Source: an uncultured Acidimicrobiales bacterium (GTDB lineage Bacteria; Actinomycetota; Acidimicrobiia; Acidimicrobiales; SHLQ01). From it: a stretch of 44,494 nucleotides of DNA. The notes under the pieces are model-generated. The model was not told the origin of the DNA. It made no database searches and was given only the letters and a program-made list of their open reading frames with translations. Below, one piece after another: positions 40,833-44,494 of this stretch (the stretch's first letter is position 1; every line of letters begins with the position of its first letter). Where the stretch lies: NCBI GenBank assembly GCA_938038815.1, contig CALHTF010000045.1:1-44494 (forward strand), given 5' to 3'. The translations under genes were made by a program, and so were the position numbers.

Positions 40833-42701
40833 ATGTTCAGTCAAGGAAAATCGTACCGGCGTATGGGACAAACCACGTCGCTGATGATGTTGCTGGTGTT
40901 GCTTATGGTGACACCGGCCGGCCTCGTCGGGGTAGCTGGAGCGCAGGCCGACACGGTGAACGCCGTCGGTTGTGGCACGTCGACCCTCGAACACAGCCAG
41001 ACCGTGAGCGGCGTCGACCTCGTCGGCAACGCCGGTCCGGAGTCGGCCACCGCATCGGTTGATCTGGGCGTCGCATTGACCCCTGGCGACTACACCGTGC
41101 GAGCAATCAGCATGGATTCGCATTGGGACGAAGCCGACGACGAGCCACGCGAACAGTTCTACGTATCGATCGGATCAGCAAGCACCGACCCGATCGCCGA
41201 CCTGCCGAACGACGCCGACTTCCTCGGTAGCCAGCCAGCAACCGCCAGCGACTTCGACCTGTCGAACATCGCCCCCGAAGCCCTCCCCGGCGCCGACCTC
41301 GGCGTCGTGAGTCTCGAAGGCGGCGAAACCTCGGCGCTGTTTACCCACATCGATCTCGGAACCGGAACCACCCCGAACTCGATCTCGGCTGCCATGGTCA
41401 CGATCTCGTGCGCCACCACCGGCCTCAACATCAACTTCGACGAGACCACCGTCGCCGAAGACGGAACCGCGAGCCTGACCCTCAACGTGGCGAATACCGG
41501 CACTCAAGACCAAACCGGAGTACGCATTCGTAGTCGCTTCCCCGCAGGCATCCAGCAGGTGGGCGATATCGTCATGACCGCCGGAACCAGCACCGCCGTG
41601 GGCAAGGTTGTCCGCTGGGAAGGCGACGTCGCCGCTGGCGAAACCGCTCAGGTAGTTATCCCCATCTTGACCAGCACCGATGGCCTGGCCCTATGCGGCG
41701 AAGTTGTTGGTGGAACGTGTGAGGTCAGCGCTGAGCTTGTTGGCGTCGACGGTGGCGTGCCCTCCGCAGACCCGGCGGTTGTTCAGCTGGCCGTTGCGTC
41801 GGGAATCGACCTTGAACTCTCGGCCAAGTACACCCCCGCAGGCGGCGACACCGAGTCGTTGGAAGGCCGCTTCACCATCGTGGTCACCAACAACGTGGCC
41901 AACGACCAGCAAACCGTGGCCGCCGAGAATGTCCTCGTCCGGACCGATATGGCTTCGGACCTGACGGTCGACAGCTTCTCGTTCGGCGTGACCGCCGGAA
42001 CGCTCGTAAGCGACGACCTCGGCCAAACCTGGACCGTCGGCACCCTCCAACCCGGAGAGAGCGCAGCGCTCAGCTTTAACGTCAAGATGCCGCTGGCCGG
42101 CGAATACAGCGTGCGAGCCCAGGTCCTTTCCGCCGACGGAGCCGACATCGATTCGGTACCCGGCAACCTCGCCGTGCGGGCCTCTCGGACCGACACCGCA
42201 GTTGTCGAAGACGACGAAGCCGCGGCTCTTGGCGTGGCCACCGTCCCGGCGACCACCACAACCACCACTCGGGCGCCCCGCACCACCACCACGGTCGAGC
42301 CGGAGGACGAAGGCTTCTTGCTCGACCTTCCCGAAGGTACCGAGCTCCCCGAACAGGTCTCGACCGAGCCCGAAACCGGTGACACGGACGAAGATCGCAC
42401 CGAGGTAGCTGGTGCGGTCGAAGAGCGCCAGGCTCCGATCGCCACCGTCGAACTCCAACAAGACGATGCAGCTGCACCTCTTGCGCTGGCCGTCGCCGCA
42501 ACCTTGGTTGCTCTTTCGGCCGTGGTGCTTTACTCAGACCGCAAGAAGAAGGACAACCTTGCCGCAGCGGCTACCGCTCCGGTGACCATCTCGGACGGGC
42601 CGTCGCTAACCACGTCGGTTTCGGCCCCCGAGACAGCGACCGAACATCAGGTCACCTTCCAGGATCCCTGGGTCGACGCCCCCACCGATACCGAGATCTA
42701 A
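40833..42701 (+). CDS. Secreted DUF11-like surface protein with C-terminal membrane anchor
   Basis: Exported protein of 622 residues. A signal peptide (basic start, core MMLLVLLMVTPAGLVGVAGA, cleavage after AQA) precedes a large extracellular region. This contains two DUF11/CARDB-like immunoglobulin-type domains (about 215-350 and 355-470), with the recurring NTGTQDQTGVRIRSRFPAG pattern. A Thr-rich then acidic linker follows, then a membrane helix (LALAVAATLVALSAVVLY), the stop-transfer DRKKKDN and a tail of about 55 residues. There is no LPXTG. It is likely a structural or adhesive cell-surface protein. I chose the ATG at 40833 because it begins the signal peptide; the frame opens at 40764. 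Confidence 0.8.
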   Translation: MFSQGKSYRRMGQTTSLMMLLVLLMVTPAGLVGVAGAQADTVNAVGCGTSTLEHSQTVSGVDLVGNAGPESATASVDLGVALTPGDYTVRAISMDSHWDEADDEPREQFYVSIGSASTDPIADLPNDADFLGSQPATASDFDLSNIAPEALPGADLGVVSLEGGETSALFTHIDLGTGTTPNSISAAMVTISCATTGLNINFDETTVAEDGTASLTLNVANTGTQDQTGVRIRSRFPAGIQQVGDIVMTAGTSTAVGKVVRWEGDVAAGETAQVVIPILTSTDGLALCGEVVGGTCEVSAELVGVDGGVPSADPAVVQLAVASGIDLELSAKYTPAGGDTESLEGRFTIVVTNNVANDQQTVAAENVLVRTDMASDLTVDSFSFGVTAGTLVSDDLGQTWTVGTLQPGESAALSFNVKMPLAGEYSVRAQVLSADGADIDSVPGNLAVRASRTDTAVVEDDEAAALGVATVPATTTTTTRAPRTTTTVEPEDEGFLLDLPEGTELPEQVSTEPETGDTDEDRTEVAGAVEERQAPIATVELQQDDAAAPLALAVAATLVALSAVVLYSDRKKKDNLAAAATAPVTISDGPSLTTSVSAPETATEHQVTFQDPWVDAPTDTEI

Positions 42702-42718
42702 CGAATCCGCCGTGCTCG

Positions 42719-44494
42719 CTACGGCGTGTACTGGCCACAGCCAGACACTCCCTCAAGCACGCCGGAACGGAACGCGCCCACCCGCTCGAAGCCGGTGCCT
42801 CGGATGTCGTCGGTTTCGGATTCGTCGCCGAGCAACAACAAGGTCTCGACCGACTCGTTGAGGTCGCCGGCGGAGATCACCAATCCGTCGGCGTTGGCCG
42901 GCAGGATCGACTGAACCCAAGCACCGGCGTAGCAGTCGGCCTGCAGACTGTTGAGCAGTTGGTCGCGCCCAGTACCGAGGCGGGCCTGCACGGCGTAGCC
43001 GTACTGGGCACCCAAGACGACGCCCGGTGACAAGTCGCCGAACTGGTCGTACAACGCCCGCATCGAGGTGGTGGTTTCCATCCCGATGTAGTCGTCGGTG
43101 CGGCAGTAGTAGGCCTTGTTGGCGACCGGTTCGCCGCCACAGGTTGGCGAGGCGCGGCCTTCCTCAAAGGCCTGCACTCCCCCGGCGAGCGGGGTCCACG
43201 CTTCACCGAACGCGTCGGGGAACACCCCAGCCCAGAAGTCTTCGATGTCGGGCGGCATCAGGTCGAACAGATCGTCGTTCTCTCGATCGGTGATGAACGG
43301 CAGGTTTCCGTCCGAATCAAATTCCTCCTGGTCCCGAAACCGAATCTGGGTGATGACCACGTTCTGGTCGTTGTAGTCCGCGCACTTGCCCGCCCCGTTG
43401 TCGAGTCCGTCGCGGAACCCATTGATGCGGTCGAAGGCGTTGCCGTGGGCAAACGGGTCGGTTGCGCCAGTGCCGGGCTGATCGGCGATCTCGACCAGCT
43501 GGATCAGGGCTCGATCAAGGTCGGCGCTTTGCACCTGAAAGTTGTCGTTGGGGTTCTCGGCGACGCTGGCAATCCACGCGCCGGCGTAGCAGTCGGCCTG
43601 GTTCTCGAGCGTGACGGTAAGGCCCTCCATACCAACCCGCTCTTGCACCGCATGGCCAATCTCGTGGGCAAGGATGAGGCCGACGCCGAGATCGCCCGCG
43701 AACTCGTGGACCTCACGAAACAACAATTCGTCGTCCCACGCAACCACGTCTTCGAACCCGCAATAGAAGGCGTTGTTGGCCACGTCGTCGCCGCTGCGAG
43801 CACACGGCGGGATCGGTTCGTTCGAACTGTAGGCGTAGAACCCGCCGCTGACCGGCTCGTAGTCAAAGCCAAATACCTCAGGCATGGTTCGAGCCCAGTA
43901 GTCCTCGATGTTTCCGAGCGCTTGGGCCGATGCGACGTTCCAAGGTTCACCGTCGCTACCGATAATTTCAACCGGGTCGGAGGCATCGGGGAAGCTGTCG
44001 TCGAACTGCTCAGGGGCTTCGGTGACGGGTACGTCGTCTTCCATTTCTTGCGCGCTCTCGCCGCCCGCTACACCTTCGTTCGGGTCGACGGTATTCGGGG
44101 TAGCCGATGACGAGTCGCTGCTGTCGACAGGGGCTTCGTCGTCGCCGACCGATCCTCCCGGCGCCTCGATAGTGGTTTCGGATGGTTCGTCTCGGGTGGC
44201 GACAAACCCGATGCCGGCGAGCACAACGAGCAGGCCAAGGATCGTGGCGGCGATGGTGACCCCTTTGCCGGTAGGTGGCTTCGGGGCGACGGGTTGAACA
44301 GAGGTTGGCACGACAGCGGGCTGTGACCCACCCGGGGTCGCAGTGGGCGGATACCAGTTGCCATCGGACGCCTGCCACCAACCGTTGGGCTGAGTAGCTG
44401 GAGCGCCGGGTTGGGCAGCCACGTTGGACGGCTGGGCGAACGGTTGCGGAGCCGGCGGCGTCGATGGTGCAGGCGTGGTGGGATACGGCACAGG
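42719..44494 (-). CDS. Membrane neutral zinc metallopeptidase with duplicated domain, 5' end outside window
   Basis: At least 590 residues. The N-terminal part is Pro-rich and continues to the window edge, so the start is probably beyond it. It holds GWWQASDGNWYPP, a short Trp motif frequent in actinobacterial membrane proteins, then a membrane helix (about 76-99). The outside part has two homologous domains. The first has the zinc motif HEIGH (near residue 276) and ENQADCYAGAW. The second has AQYGY at the matching place (GVVLGAQYGYAVQARLG) and LQADCYAGAW, so it should not bind zinc. Paired cysteines are conserved in both. The first domain resembles the YpfJ-type neutral zinc metallopeptidases. 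Confidence 0.82.
   Translation of the reverse strand, partial: PVPYPTTPAPSTPPAPQPFAQPSNVAAQPGAPATQPNGWWQASDGNWYPPTATPGGSQPAVVPTSVQPVAPKPPTGKGVTIAATILGLLVVLAGIGFVATRDEPSETTIEAPGGSVGDDEAPVDSSDSSSATPNTVDPNEGVAGGESAQEMEDDVPVTEAPEQFDDSFPDASDPVEIIGSDGEPWNVASAQALGNIEDYWARTMPEVFGFDYEPVSGGFYAYSSNEPIPPCARSGDDVANNAFYCGFEDVVAWDDELLFREVHEFAGDLGVGLILAHEIGHAVQERVGMEGLTVTLENQADCYAGAWIASVAENPNDNFQVQSADLDRALIQLVEIADQPGTGATDPFAHGNAFDRINGFRDGLDNGAGKCADYNDQNVVITQIRFRDQEEFDSDGNLPFITDRENDDLFDLMPPDIEDFWAGVFPDAFGEAWTPLAGGVQAFEEGRASPTCGGEPVANKAYYCRTDDYIGMETTTSMRALYDQFGDLSPGVVLGAQYGYAVQARLGTGRDQLLNSLQADCYAGAWVQSILPANADGLVISAGDLNESVETLLLLGDESETDDIRGTGFERVGAFRSGVLEGVSGCGQYTP

Noticed and set aside
42600..42701. C-terminus of the DUF11-like protein considered for a sortase signal
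   Set aside because: No LPXTG-like motif, and the tail after the membrane helix is about 55 residues, far longer than a sorting tail.

Overview
This 44.5 kb window is chromosomal DNA from a high-GC actinobacterium. It is most likely a member of Acidimicrobiia (Ilumatobacter-like, free-living aquatic or soil). I infer this from several things: high-GC codon use, an F420-type luciferase-like oxidoreductase, a DUF3039 protein, the W-x-A-S-D-G-x-W-Y-P-P motif in a membrane metallopeptidase, duplicated acyl-CoA ligases and crotonases, and frequent leaderless starts. I see no rRNA, tRNA, CRISPR array, insertion sequence, prophage or integration site. Genes are densely packed and look vertically inherited.

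Layout. (1) 1-413: an unrecognised protein, possibly cut by the window edge. (2) 579-6387: a complete five-gene peptide/nickel-type ABC importer (lipoprotein receptor, two permeases, two ATPases) with abutting or overlapping genes. (3) 6550-12348: a SulP-STAS-cyclic-nucleotide-domain transporter, an acyl-CoA synthetase and a divergent N-acyl-D-amino-acid deacylase. (4) 12351-26259: a stretch rich in DNA and RNA maintenance genes. It holds an orphan HD domain resembling the back half of a CCA-adding enzyme, a small membrane protein coupled to an AlkA-like glycosylase, DUF3039, an AddB/AddA helicase-nuclease pair, an AraC regulator, a VOC protein, an NYN RNase-like protein, a GNAT enzyme, and an Ada-AlkA fusion followed by Ogt. 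(5) 26323-33857: OsmC, two crotonases, an F420-type oxidoreductase, a membrane pentapeptide-repeat protein, a GpgS-like glycosyltransferase, an SDR and a second acyl-CoA synthetase. (6) 33854-39015: an endonuclease/phosphatase-fold enzyme, a Bax-inhibitor-1 protein, a small single-span membrane protein with a LexA-type box in its promoter, an alpha/beta hydrolase and a GH13_18 sugar phosphorylase. (7) 39041-44494: cell-envelope proteins, namely a membrane-anchored GH43-like protein with a Pro/Thr repeat tail, a secreted DUF11-like protein with a C-terminal anchor, and a metallopeptidase with a degenerate second copy of its domain.

How the parts fit. The importer supplies peptides or similar solutes. 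The acyl-CoA ligases, crotonases, SDR and F420 enzyme suggest broad catabolism of acids. GpgS together with the GH13_18 phosphorylase could make and recycle the compatible solute glucosylglycerate (inference). The Ada-AlkA/Ogt pair, the second AlkA-like enzyme and AddAB form a repair complement.

Strongest leads for something new: the LexA-box-controlled small membrane protein at 35815-36244; a recurring leaderless promoter (TANNNT six or seven bases before the start codon) at eight genes; dispersed TGACTCTGAGTCA palindromes; and a compact structured RNA or attenuator at 21558-21638.
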